A stretch of DNA of 64,000 nucleotides from an uncultured Alphaproteobacteria bacterium (lineage in GTDB: Bacteria; Pseudomonadota; Alphaproteobacteria; CAAHEQ01; UBA3637). The notes beneath the pieces were generated by a model. That model saw nothing but the letters and a program-made list of their open reading frames with translations. It had not been told where the DNA came from and ran no database searches. The stretch spans positions 9,315 to 73,314 of the forward strand of contig CALARE010000009.1 in the NCBI GenBank assembly GCA_937888725.1, given 5' to 3'. Position 1 is the first letter of the stretch, and each line of letters opens with the position of its first letter. A program made the translations under genes and the position numbers. Positions 7,568-16,008 of this stretch are shown here, piece after piece.

Positions 7568-10500
7568 TTAGAAACCGAAAGTGACACCACTTCTAAACGT
7601 TGTTGAGCCATTGCCACCATAAGCAGCACCCGCATTCAACAAAATATTGTCGTTCACATGGTGGAATGCACCAACGGCAAACCCTGTCGTCCCACGATAG
7701 TACCCCGTACCCAATGATAATTGCGTATCACCAGCTGAGCGTGCATTGGGGACTAATGCTGATAAGGCAGCTAAACTTGCAAAACCAGATCTCATTTCAT
7801 GATCCATTTTGTTCATTTCATCTTCAACACGGCTTAAATTGCTATCTAACGAACTGACCGCACTGGACAAATCACTCCCTGATTTGATGTAATTTGTACT
7901 CGTATAAGCACGGTTACCAATGGCGGCATCAATCCTATCTAAATTGGCAACAACAGATGAACCTTGAGCTAAATTGTTATTTCTATTTTGCATTTGACTC
8001 ATATCACCAATTGTGGCGTTGATTGCATCAATATTAGCATTTATGGAATTTGAAGCTAATACCCCATTGTAATTGGTCGTTGTTGCAGAACCAATATTTC
8101 CAGCAACTTGATTGATTGCCCCTGTTACAGAGGTATCACTCCAACTAGATGGCTCATAATTGGTTGAGGTAGCAATGCTATATTGACGATTGCCAATCGC
8201 GGTATCAAGACTGTCTAAGTTTGCATTTATCGAATTATTCGCATCAATGTTACCATTTGCCCCAGTTACAGCATCACCAATATTTGCATTAACCGTTTGA
8301 ATGGCATCGCTTAAAGAGGCTTGATCTGGCATTGCATAGTTAACTGCCCCACCAGAATATGTTAAATCACCAATAGCTGTATCCAAACTTGTAATAGCGG
8401 TTGTTAAATCTGTGGCTGTGGAGGCGTTATTCGTTGCGGAAAAATCAGCCGTACCAATGGCATCACCCGCCGCTTTTAACCCTGAGGCAACATCCGTTGC
8501 TGTCCCAGCGTTAATAGCTGTATTAGTGCTTGTTATTGTGCGATCACCAATCGCTGTATCCAAGGCAGTTAAGTGTGATTGAACCGTTTTATCCGCTCCT
8601 TGATCAAGGTTTGAACCTGTCAATTCTTTAACATTACCGATTGTGGCATCTAACGCATTCAAGGATGAAGTCACATCAGCCCCAGCGGTGAGGTTTTTAT
8701 TCCCTTCATTTAAAGTACCTGTACCAAGAGCCCCTTGCAGTGTTGAATCTTGACCGTTCCATTGAACATCCACTTTTGCAGAATCCACTTCCCCAGCATC
8801 ATTTAAAACATTATTCAAAGCTTCCGTCGTTGTCGACACCGCCTCTTTTAATGTTGCTGGTGTTGTTGCCGCCGTTTTAACAGTTTCACCCGTATAATCG
8901 GCGTTTTCAGCATTTACTTTGATTTGAGAATCCGTTTTTGTGGCGGTATAAACAGTATCAGTTGAAGCATCCGTATCCGTGATTGTAATGGTGCCAGCCG
9001 TTGAATCAATTGTAACAAGATTGTCTAGATTTGTCATCGTTTGATTAAGAGCTGTGTTTGTTTCAGCCAAAGCACCCCCTAAAGTGTCCGCAGAACCACC
9101 CGTCACTTTTGTACCTGTGTATGTTCCATTTTCAGCCTGACCAATCACCGTGTTATAAACGGTTGCATTCGTTGCAAGTGTTGATGTCCCAGTCGCATCA
9201 GTCAAATTTGAACCTGTATCAATGCCATCAACAGTTGTTCCACTTAAAACAAGAGAACCCCCTTCGATAGAACCTGCACCAACACTCAATGAGGTCCCTG
9301 TAATGTCACCAGCCGTGATTGTATTTAAAGTGGCATTCCCTTTTTTTGTGATGCCATATGAACCATCTCCAACGGTTAATCCGCTTTCAAATGAGGCATT
9401 TCCCACAACGGTTAAATCCTTTCCCGCAACAATAGAACCATCTGTCCCAATGGTTGTTTTTGTCACCGTGCCAAATGTTGTTTCGCCCGTAAAGGTATTA
9501 TCACCTGTAAATGTGCTATCTGATTGAACCAATGCATTGATTGCATTTGAGATATTTGTATCGGTTTGAGCAGCTGTATAAGCCGTTGTTTCATCATTAC
9601 CCTCAGCCGTTCTAAATTTAATTGTACCATTTGTTTCTGATACAAGGTTGTTCAAAGCAGCTGTTGTTTGAGTGATTGTATTGTTTAAATTTGTTTGTAA
9701 TGCCGAGATGTTAGCCGTATTTGTGTTAATATTTTGTGCATTATTAGCAATGGCATTTGTATTTGTCGCAATATTGGCTTTATTGTCAGAGATAGCACTC
9801 GCATTTTGATTAATCGCTGTTGCATTATTCGCAATTGCAGTCGCATTATCACCGATTTTAGCCGTATTAGAAGCTATATTTTGGGCATTTTCAGAAATAT
9901 CACTTGTATTTTTGGCAATGGCATCTGCATTTTCTGAGATATCTTCTGTATTTGCCTCAATCTTTGCCGTATTGGCAGAGATTGCCGTGGCATTTTTGCC
10001 AATATTAGTCGTGTTTGTTGTAATATTCCCAGTATTTGTTGTAATATTAGCCGTATTTGCCGCAATATTGGCTTTATTGTCAGAGATAGCACTCGCATTT
10101 TGATTAATCGCATCTGCATTATTCGCAATTGCAGTCGCATTATCCCCGATTTTAGCCGTATTAGAAGCAATATCAGCTATATTTTTGTCAATGGCTGTTT
10201 CATTTTTTTCGATATCAGCGGTGTTTGCCTCAATAGCTGTTGTATTAGAAGCAATATCAGCTATATTTTTGTCAATGGCCGTTTCATTTTTTGCGATATC
10301 AGCGATGTTTGTTGCAATATTTGCCGTATTTGTTGCAACTTGAGCCACAGTGTCGGCTGTTACACCCGAATCAACTGCCGCTAGCTGGTCAGTCGTTAAA
10401 CTTGCTTGTTTACCATCTAACGCTGTATTAATGTCTGAAATGGCTGCTTCAGTATTGTCTACACGCGTATCTAATTTATCAAACGAGGTACCCAAATCGG

Positions 10501-10798
10501 TAACCATGTTTATACTTGCTTTTCCTTGAACAGCGGTATTAATTGCTTCTTTAACCGCAGATTCAGTCAAAATATTTGCACTTGACGAATTAGCCCCATC
10601 AACAATTGTATATTCTGTACCTGTGCCTGTTGCACCACCAGAACCCATCACATTTCCATCTGTTTCAGGAATTGTAATTGTTGCCGCACCTGCTGAAGTG
10701 GAAATTGCCACCCCAGAGCCAACCAATGTGGCGATAATAACTGCCCGAAAGCGGGCTTTTAACTCTCTAATAGCGGTTTTTGATAACTTTAACGTCAT
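7568..10798 (-). CDS. Trimeric autotransporter adhesin (YadA-like), 1076 residues
   Basis: A surface adhesin that trimerises and exports its passenger through its own outer-membrane anchor. The N-terminus (residues 1-38) is an extended signal peptide ending in STSAGA. Residues 154-364 form an unbroken run of thirty I-x-x-N-x-x-x heptads, the Asn-at-core (N@d) coiled-coil pattern known in YadA-family stalks. Residues about 370-950 are Ser/Thr/Asn-rich with recurring LDTAIGD-type units about 40 residues apart. The last 85 or so residues (DHEMRSGFASLAALSA onward) are the YadA anchor and end in Phe, as outer-membrane barrels do. The ATG follows AAGGAGACAAAA and overlaps the upstream stop as ATGA. 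It is the last gene of a three-gene operon. Confidence 0.93.
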   Translation of the reverse strand: MTLKLSKTAIRELKARFRAVIIATLVGSGVAISTSAGAATITIPETDGNVMGSGGATGTGTEYTIVDGANSSSANILTESAVKEAINTAVQGKASINMVTDLGTSFDKLDTRVDNTEAAISDINTALDGKQASLTTDQLAAVDSGVTADTVAQVATNTANIATNIADIAKNETAIDKNIADIASNTTAIEANTADIEKNETAIDKNIADIASNTAKIGDNATAIANNADAINQNASAISDNKANIAANTANITTNTGNITTNTTNIGKNATAISANTAKIEANTEDISENADAIAKNTSDISENAQNIASNTAKIGDNATAIANNATAINQNASAISDNKANIATNTNAIANNAQNINTNTANISALQTNLNNTITQTTAALNNLVSETNGTIKFRTAEGNDETTAYTAAQTDTNISNAINALVQSDSTFTGDNTFTGETTFGTVTKTTIGTDGSIVAGKDLTVVGNASFESGLTVGDGSYGITKKGNATLNTITAGDITGTSLSVGAGSIEGGSLVLSGTTVDGIDTGSNLTDATGTSTLATNATVYNTVIGQAENGTYTGTKVTGGSADTLGGALAETNTALNQTMTNLDNLVTIDSTAGTITITDTDASTDTVYTATKTDSQIKVNAENADYTGETVKTAATTPATLKEAVSTTTEALNNVLNDAGEVDSAKVDVQWNGQDSTLQGALGTGTLNEGNKNLTAGADVTSSLNALDATIGNVKELTGSNLDQGADKTVQSHLTALDTAIGDRTITSTNTAINAGTATDVASGLKAAGDAIGTADFSATNNASTATDLTTAITSLDTAIGDLTYSGGAVNYAMPDQASLSDAIQTVNANIGDAVTGANGNIDANNSINANLDSLDTAIGNRQYSIATSTNYEPSSWSDTSVTGAINQVAGNIGSATTTNYNGVLASNSINANIDAINATIGDMSQMQNRNNNLAQGSSVVANLDRIDAAIGNRAYTSTNYIKSGSDLSSAVSSLDSNLSRVEDEMNKMDHEMRSGFASLAALSALVPNARSAGDTQLSLGTGYYRGTTGFAVGAFHHVNDNILLNAGAAYGGNGSTTFRSGVTFGF
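9768..9878 (-). repeat. About 111-bp direct repeat in the adhesin stalk, copy 1
   Basis: Nearly identical to 10062-10172, at an offset of 294 bp (98 codons, 14 heptads). Both encode NTAKIGDNATAIANN-type heptads. Confidence 0.8.
10062..10172 (-). repeat. About 111-bp direct repeat in the adhesin stalk, copy 2
   Basis: Partner of 9768-9878, with only a few mismatches. An in-frame exchange between the copies would remove or add 98 residues. Confidence 0.8.
10161..10328 (-). repeat. Tandem 84-bp repeat (two units) in the adhesin stalk
   Basis: Units 10161-10244 and 10245-10328 are closely similar. 84 bp equals 28 residues or four heptads (NETAIDKNIADIASN unit), so copy changes keep both frame and coiled-coil register. 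Confidence 0.7.
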
Positions 10799-11187
10799 TT
10801 TTTGTCTCCTTTACTTTGAAGATTTTTATTTTTAACTGGCTCTTTTGACATGCAAATGGCAAAAATTGATTGAATGGCTCTCGCCTCTTTTTCATCCATA
10901 AATTCAAGGATATTTGTTTCAGGCCTTGTTTTTAATTGTTCCATAAAAATAGCGAACAAATAGGCTTGTTCATCTGACAAACGATAATCCACAACATTAT
11001 TAAAGCAAGCACAATTTTCTTGACAAGTGGCTTTTATTCGCTCTCTATCTGACAATTCAACTTGCTGTTCAAAAGCAATATTATTTGTCCCCTTTTCTTG
11101 TGCCAACACATTAAAACCACACAGAGCGATACCAAAGGCTAACCCGAGATTTAAAAACAACCTGTTATAAAATCTGCCTTTTTTCAT
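10795..11187 (-). CDS. Small exported protein of the adhesin operon, unknown function
   Basis: 130 residues, not recognised. A signal peptide (MKKGRFYNRLFLNLGLAFGI, cleavage probably after NVLA) is followed by a soluble helix-rich domain with four cysteines: TCQENCACF and a later SIFAICM. It is expected in the periplasm. It lies between the OmpA-like lipoprotein gene (8 bp gap) and the adhesin gene (4-bp ATGA overlap), so it is probably co-translated with the adhesin and may help its export or anchoring; this is inference from position only. The start at 11187 is chosen because GGGGTGAGG precedes it and the signal peptide then has a normal basic N-terminus; an in-frame start 21 bp upstream would lie inside the preceding gene. 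Confidence 0.75.
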   Translation of the reverse strand: MKKGRFYNRLFLNLGLAFGIALCGFNVLAQEKGTNNIAFEQQVELSDRERIKATCQENCACFNNVVDYRLSDEQAYLFAIFMEQLKTRPETNILEFMDEKEARAIQSIFAICMSKEPVKNKNLQSKGDKK

Positions 11188-11195
11188 CCTCACCC

Positions 11196-11654
11196 CTAGT
11201 ACAACCAATTTGTTTTATGTGTATAGATTTCAACTTCAACACGACGAGAGCGTTCATGACACTCATCTTCATGACAAACAGGTTCCGCATCCCCTTTAAA
11301 ATCTGTATGAATTCTATCTTCATCAATTCCTTGTTCAACTAAATAATCTTTAACTGCATCAGCTCTTTTTTCAGATAAAACAAGGTTTTGATCTATATCA
11401 CCTGTTGGATCAGCATGCCCAATCAAATTGACATGCCGTCTTTCAAAACGTTCCAATTTTTCAACAACCCAATTTAGATTTTCTTTTTCCTGTGATGTTA
11501 ATTTAGACTCATCCACATCAAAATAAACAATCGGCTGACATCCTTTTACAACACTTCCTTGACAAACTGAACCATTTTGCGAAAAACCGTATTGTGAAAA
11601 AGTAGAACATCCGCCTAAAAATATCGCAACTGTTAAAAAGAGTATTTTTTGCAT
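11196..11654 (-). CDS. OmpA-family peptidoglycan-binding lipoprotein
   Basis: 152 residues. A lipoprotein signal ends in FLGGC (Cys16). Residues 40-145 are an OmpA C-terminal-like domain that binds peptidoglycan diaminopimelate: GHADPTGDIDQNLVLSEKRA and ERSRRVEVEI are its two signature blocks, and the acidic Asp and Arg are present. It therefore tethers the outer membrane to the wall. As the first gene of the adhesin operon it resembles TpgA, the OmpA-domain partner of the trimeric adhesin AtaA in Acinetobacter, which stabilises its adhesin. That role here is inference. Two extra cysteine pairs (CQGSVVKGC, CHEDEC) are unusual for the domain. Confidence 0.88.
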   Translation of the reverse strand: MQKILFLTVAIFLGGCSTFSQYGFSQNGSVCQGSVVKGCQPIVYFDVDESKLTSQEKENLNWVVEKLERFERRHVNLIGHADPTGDIDQNLVLSEKRADAVKDYLVEQGIDEDRIHTDFKGDAEPVCHEDECHERSRRVEVEIYTHKTNWLY

Positions 11655-11687
11655 AACTGTCCCCTGTTATATTTCCCCTTCTTTCTT

Positions 11688-11715
11688 TTTAGAATAAAAA
11701 AATATAACTTGTCAA
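11688..11715 (-). promoter_or_regulatory. Promoter of the adhesin operon
   Basis: On the minus strand TTGACA (11710-11715), 16 bp, TCTAAA (11688-11693); the first ATG (11654) follows AGGGGACAGTT. Confidence 0.5.
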
Positions 11716-11786
11716 ATACTTTTTGCATAAAATTTTATTTATTTTTATACCAACGTATTATCAAAGGGAGAGAGTCTTAAAAAAGA

Positions 11787-13388
11787 TTAGCTAATCTGTT
11801 GATAATATTGCCAACCACCTGCAAAACTCACAACATTTTTAAACCCATGTTGTAACAACATCCGTGTCACAACATAACTTGTATAACCCCGCACACAATA
11901 AACCAAAATCGGCTTATTTGTTGGCAATTCATCAAGACGATTTCTCAATTCAAAAAATGGAATATTAACCGCACCTGATATGTGACCTTGCTGATACATT
12001 TGAGTTGGGCGGACATCTAAAACAAAATACGCATCAAAATCCATCTCAAAATAGCCATCTACAAGACCACGCAATTGATTTTCAATCGCCATTCCCATTA
12101 AATTTATCACGTCTTTCGCACTTGAATACGGCGGTGCATAACATAGTTCTGCATCTCGCATATCATAAATTGTACCTTTGAGACGCATCACAGTTGCAAC
12201 CACATTTATTGTTTTATCAACCCCTTCAGCACCAATGGCAGACGCCCCTAAAATCTCACCTTTTTGATTATATAAGAGTTTAAAGGTTATCTCACTTCCG
12301 CCTGGATAATATCCAGCATGTGAATGAGATGTAATGACCATTTTTTGATATGGGATATGATGCGATTTAAGCCCTTCTTCATTTGCCCCTGTTATCGCAG
12401 CTGTTGTATCAAACACCTTAATAATACTGGTTCCTTGCGTTCCTGTATAGGGGTATTGATAGCCCATGATATGGTCCGCAATTAATCGCCCTTGCCGATT
12501 AGCTGGGCCTGCCAAAGCCCGCACACCAGATACGGGCAAGACAAAATCCTTTACCGCAACAGCATCACCAGCGGCATAAATATCTGTTTGATTTGTTTGC
12601 ATATATTCATTGGTTAAAATAGCACCATTATTATCTAATGCGATATCCAAATTATGTAAAAAGCTTGTTTCTGGCTGAACACCTAAAGCAAAAATAAGCA
12701 TATCAACCTTTATTTCATCCCCATTTGAAAGATGACACATCCCATTAGAATCAACCTCAGAAAGCACACTTCCTAAATGCAGAACAACATCCTGCTTGGT
12801 TAGTTTATTTTCCAAAATGCGAGCCATCTCAGGGTCAAAATAAGGAAGAATTTGCCTCTTTTTATCAATCACATGTACATTTAACCCTAAATGAGTGAGA
12901 TTTTCCGCCATCTCAATCCCAATATACCCTGCCCCAACAATCAGGGCCGATTTTGGGTGCTGTGTTTGAATAAAAGATTTTATTTTATCAGCATCTGCTA
13001 AACTTTTAACACAAAAAGAGGGGATATTTTCTTGCCCTGCTATTGTTGGAATAATGGGCTTTACTCCCGTTGCAATGACTAATTTATCATAATCATAACA
13101 CGCCCCTGTTTGTGTATAAATTTGATGTGCCTTCACATCAACATGCGTTACTTCAACATGATGAATAACCTCTATATTAAACAGATTTTTAAACAGTTCT
13201 GGCTTTGCCACTTGCATTTGATTTTTATTCGTTATCACATCCCCAATAAAATATGGCAATCCGCAACTTGCAATCGAATTTTCACCCGTCTTTTCTAAAA
13301 CCAAAATCTCAGCTGTTTCATTTAACCGTCTTAACCTTGTTGCACAGCTAGAACCTGCAGCTCCTCCCCCAATGATAATAACACGCAT
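11787..13388 (-). CDS. FAD-dependent CoA-disulfide reductase-like protein with C-terminal rhodanese domain
   Basis: 533 residues. Residues 1-430 are a pyridine nucleotide-disulfide oxidoreductase: the FAD Rossmann motif IGGGAAGSS (6-14), single active Cys42 in SCGLPY, a second Rossmann motif VGAGYIGIEMAEN and the FAD-binding YAAGDAV. A single Cys in this context is typical of CoA-disulfide reductases and NADH oxidases or polysulfide reductases. Residues 440-533 are a rhodanese (sulfurtransferase) domain with active Cys498 in VYCVRGYTS. The same fusion is known as CoADR-RHD, implicated in disulfide and polysulfide reduction with NAD(P)H and CoA. The substrate is not decidable here. AAGGAGGCGAT precedes the ATG. 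It appears monocistronic. Confidence 0.88.
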   Translation of the reverse strand: MRVIIIGGGAAGSSCATRLRRLNETAEILVLEKTGENSIASCGLPYFIGDVITNKNQMQVAKPELFKNLFNIEVIHHVEVTHVDVKAHQIYTQTGACYDYDKLVIATGVKPIIPTIAGQENIPSFCVKSLADADKIKSFIQTQHPKSALIVGAGYIGIEMAENLTHLGLNVHVIDKKRQILPYFDPEMARILENKLTKQDVVLHLGSVLSEVDSNGMCHLSNGDEIKVDMLIFALGVQPETSFLHNLDIALDNNGAILTNEYMQTNQTDIYAAGDAVAVKDFVLPVSGVRALAGPANRQGRLIADHIMGYQYPYTGTQGTSIIKVFDTTAAITGANEEGLKSHHIPYQKMVITSHSHAGYYPGGSEITFKLLYNQKGEILGASAIGAEGVDKTINVVATVMRLKGTIYDMRDAELCYAPPYSSAKDVINLMGMAIENQLRGLVDGYFEMDFDAYFVLDVRPTQMYQQGHISGAVNIPFFELRNRLDELPTNKPILVYCVRGYTSYVVTRMLLQHGFKNVVSFAGGWQYYQQIS

Positions 13389-13606
13389 ATCGCCTCCTTA
13401 ATATTTTATATATAATTAAGGTAGATAATTTTTGCCGATTATGCAATGAAAAAAACGTTATCGATTGAACAATTTTTTATCAGTGTTCACAACTAAAATT
13501 TTCAACCGCTTTCAACATAAATGCGTTTTTTTTAATAAGGTCAATTGCATAGCGGTGTCCTTTTGGCAAAAAAATAATAAATACAATAAAAAGGTTAAAC
13601 CATTCA

Positions 13607-14980
13607 TTATTTTTTTACATTGTTAGGGATAATGAACTCATAAACACCTTTTTTATTTAATTTAAAACGTTCAATCCCCCAATTTTGCCAATCAACTTCT
13701 AAAATGCCATTTGCTTGTTTTTTAACAGCACCACATTCATATAACATAGATTGACGACATCCTTGGTCCCCTTTTTTTGTTAAATAAAACGTATCAGACC
13801 AATTTTTATGCTTTAATGACAAAATATCACCATTCGGTTTATGTCGCCATATAACACCTTTCCCCAAAACAAAAGACTGCGTTTCTCCATTTTCCCAAGT
13901 AACTTCAATTTCATTATCAGATTTTTTAAGCAATTGCCCACTTTCTCCTTCAGCAACACGTTTGACTTGCCCATTGTCACCCACTTCTAAAAAATCCTCC
14001 CAATAGTTCAATGTATCTTTTAAATAATATGAAGCTTGAATATCCTTAGGACAATTGAGCACATATCGATCTTGCAAGTGCTGTTGTGGGATTTTTGGAT
14101 TTTGTTCATTATGAAGTATTATCTTTTTTAAAAGAGTGCATTTTTCATATGTATTATACTCAAATTTGATATCCTTTTCATCAGGGACAAAAAATCTTGA
14201 AATCATTTTTTTACGAATATTAAGCGAATTTTCAATCATTTTTTCATAATAACTTGGACTATTAAAATAATGGATCCGCCTAAAAACAAGCACGTCATAA
14301 ATTCTTGCTAAATTTCCTCCCGCCATCACCATTTTGACAAAAAAATCATAATCCTCAGCGGAAACAAGTGATTGATCATATTGAATTTTATGTTTTTTCA
14401 CAAAATCCTTTTTAAAAAAAGATGCCACATTTGGAAATCGATTATAAAACATAAGTTCAATCGCAAAATAGGCTGGCGTATCAACCAGTGTGTATAAAGC
14501 AGGTTCTTTGGGTATATATTTTTGTATCACACTTTCATCTTTAATTGTGTCTAACCCACCCGTCATCGCGTCAATTTCAGGATTCTCTTGCATAAAAATA
14601 AGAGACTTTTCCAATCGTTCAGGAACGGACCAATCATCTGAATCCATAATGGCGATATACTTCCCTTTTGCCAAATCTAAGCCCCGTTGGCGAGAATAAG
14701 ATATCCCTTTATTCACATCATTATGATAAATGTGAATACGTTTATCCTTTTGAGCATAACTTTTTAAAACGTTTTTTGTTTTTTCATTTGACGCATCATC
14801 AATAATGATAAACTCAAAATCTTTTTCCGTCTGATTCAGAATGGACTCAATTGCCCTTGCAAGCAAATCAGTGCGATTATAAACAGGCATAACAACCGAT
14901 ATTGTGGGCTTATCAAAAGCCTTTACACAAAAAAGACCCACCAACAACACACAACAACATATGATTATCTTTTTTTTCAT
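13607..14980 (-). CDS. Family 2 glycosyltransferase with an N-terminal signal or anchor segment
   Basis: 457 residues. Residues 23-240 are a GT-A fold: ISVVMPVYNRTDLL, then MDSDDW (the metal- and sugar-nucleotide-binding DxD, 112-117). Unusually, the protein begins MKKKIIICCCVLLVGLFCVK, which reads as a signal peptide or membrane anchor and would put the catalytic domain outside the cytoplasm, where sugar nucleotides are absent. Residues 330-457 carry short repeats with Trp-x-Asn-Trp/Gly (VDWQNWGIERF, KHKNWSDTFYL), possibly a carbohydrate-binding tail. The start at 14980 has AAGGGGAATTTA upstream; the longer start lacks such a site. The acceptor is unknown. The 13389-13606 gap shows nothing I can support. 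Confidence 0.8.
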   Translation of the reverse strand: MKKKIIICCCVLLVGLFCVKAFDKPTISVVMPVYNRTDLLARAIESILNQTEKDFEFIIIDDASNEKTKNVLKSYAQKDKRIHIYHNDVNKGISYSRQRGLDLAKGKYIAIMDSDDWSVPERLEKSLIFMQENPEIDAMTGGLDTIKDESVIQKYIPKEPALYTLVDTPAYFAIELMFYNRFPNVASFFKKDFVKKHKIQYDQSLVSAEDYDFFVKMVMAGGNLARIYDVLVFRRIHYFNSPSYYEKMIENSLNIRKKMISRFFVPDEKDIKFEYNTYEKCTLLKKIILHNEQNPKIPQQHLQDRYVLNCPKDIQASYYLKDTLNYWEDFLEVGDNGQVKRVAEGESGQLLKKSDNEIEVTWENGETQSFVLGKGVIWRHKPNGDILSLKHKNWSDTFYLTKKGDQGCRQSMLYECGAVKKQANGILEVDWQNWGIERFKLNKKGVYEFIIPNNVKK

Positions 14981-15055
14981 TAAATTCCCCTTTAAATACA
15001 TTTTACCCTAGTAAAACACATAAAAATAAATTAATCAATTAAAAAGAATACACTC

Positions 15056-15082
15056 TTGACAAAGAAAGCAACTCATTATAAG
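15056..15082 (+). promoter_or_regulatory. Promoter of the lipoprotein/kinase pair
   Basis: Perfect TTGACA (15056-15061) and TATAAG (15077-15082) with a 15-bp spacer, shorter than ideal. Confidence 0.45.
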
Positions 15083-15109
15083 CTAAACTTAAATTTTTAA
15101 GGAGGGATT

Positions 15110-15340
15110 ATGAAAAAAATATTATTTGCAACATTATTTTTGTTATCAGCTTGTTCGAGTGGGAACAAAGAACTTTATACCAATCCATATGGATATGGCA
15201 TTTTTTCAGCCACAGGGGATAGCCTTGGTGAATGTTATCAAAAAGCAAATGACACCTGCCCCAATGGGTTTGAAAAGTTAGATCGCATCGTCAACCCAAA
15301 AGCTGATGAGGCTGTTGAGCTTGTCTATGAGTGCAAATAG
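15110..15340 (+). CDS. Small lipoprotein, unknown function
   Basis: 76 residues. MKKILFATLFLLSACSS is a lipoprotein signal with LSAC as the lipobox (Cys15). The mature part is about 60 residues with three further Cys (GECYQKANDTCPNG and a terminal ECK), which could form disulfides in the periplasm. The family is not recognised. The start follows AAGGAGGGATT and a promoter lies upstream. Its last 14 bp overlap the start of the next gene. Confidence 0.8.
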   Translation: MKKILFATLFLLSACSSGNKELYTNPYGYGIFSATGDSLGECYQKANDTCPNGFEKLDRIVNPKADEAVELVYECK

Positions 15341-15851
15341 GATTTTAATTATTGGCCCGTTAGGGGCTGGTAAATCAACTTTAGCTTATGAGCTTAACAA
15401 GCGGTATCACCTTTCCCGTTTAAATTTGGATGAAGTTGCCAGAAACCCTAAAAATGGTGATTATTATTCCTGGCAAGTGCAAGAAAAAACATTACACCAA
15501 TTTCTTAAAACAAATGCATCATGGGTGATTGAGGGGTGTCAAAAATCACTCTACGAACAGACGAATCCTAATTTAATTGTGGATATGCGTATCTCGCCTC
15601 TTGTTGCTGTTAAACGTTTCACATTGAGGTTTATAAAAGCAAAACGCTTAATTGGCAAAAGGGTTGATAAAAACGCCCCTGTTCAAGCTTATCATTACCG
15701 TAAACTCAGCATAAAAAAAATATTGGAATATAATGCTGTTAATAGACAAATCAATCAAGAAATTAAAGAATATCTTTCAAAAGTGAACTGTAACGTCGTT
15801 GCTTGCAAAGGGATAAAAGATTACAACCATATCTTTAAGTTAATTCAATAA
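15327..15851 (+). CDS. P-loop nucleotide kinase-like protein (adenylate kinase/FlaR-like)
   Basis: 174 residues. The Walker A motif IIGPLGAGKST begins at about residue 7, and a Tyr/Arg-rich lid-like region follows (RFIKAKRLIGKRVDK). The WVIEGCQKS stretch resembles the substrate loop of small adenylate-kinase-like proteins often annotated as topology modulation (FlaR) proteins; the true substrate is unknown. The start ATG at 15327 overlaps the lipoprotein gene, implying translational coupling; a longer in-frame start at 15306 is possible but would deepen the overlap. Confidence 0.75.
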   Translation: MSANRILIIGPLGAGKSTLAYELNKRYHLSRLNLDEVARNPKNGDYYSWQVQEKTLHQFLKTNASWVIEGCQKSLYEQTNPNLIVDMRISPLVAVKRFTLRFIKAKRLIGKRVDKNAPVQAYHYRKLSIKKILEYNAVNRQINQEIKEYLSKVNCNVVACKGIKDYNHIFKLIQ

Positions 15852-15899
15852 GAATTAAAACAAATAAATATTTTAATTATCCCCCCAAAAAATAACCGC

Positions 15900-15928
15900 T
15901 TGTTATTTAAAATTTATCATAATATATT
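15900..15928 (+). promoter_or_regulatory. Promoter of the RNase J-like gene
   Basis: TTGTTA (15900-15905), 17 bp, TATATT (15923-15928). Confidence 0.55.
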
Positions 15929-16008
15929 AATATTTTATTTGAAAAAGTTGAAAAAATATGATATACTCCCCCCAACAAAACGTTTCAGCCTCTTTTGGAG
16001 CAACAAAA

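Noticed and set aside
9222..10170. Several 60-100 codon frames inside the adhesin gene on both strands
   Set aside because: They are shadows of the heptad repeats with no start signals.
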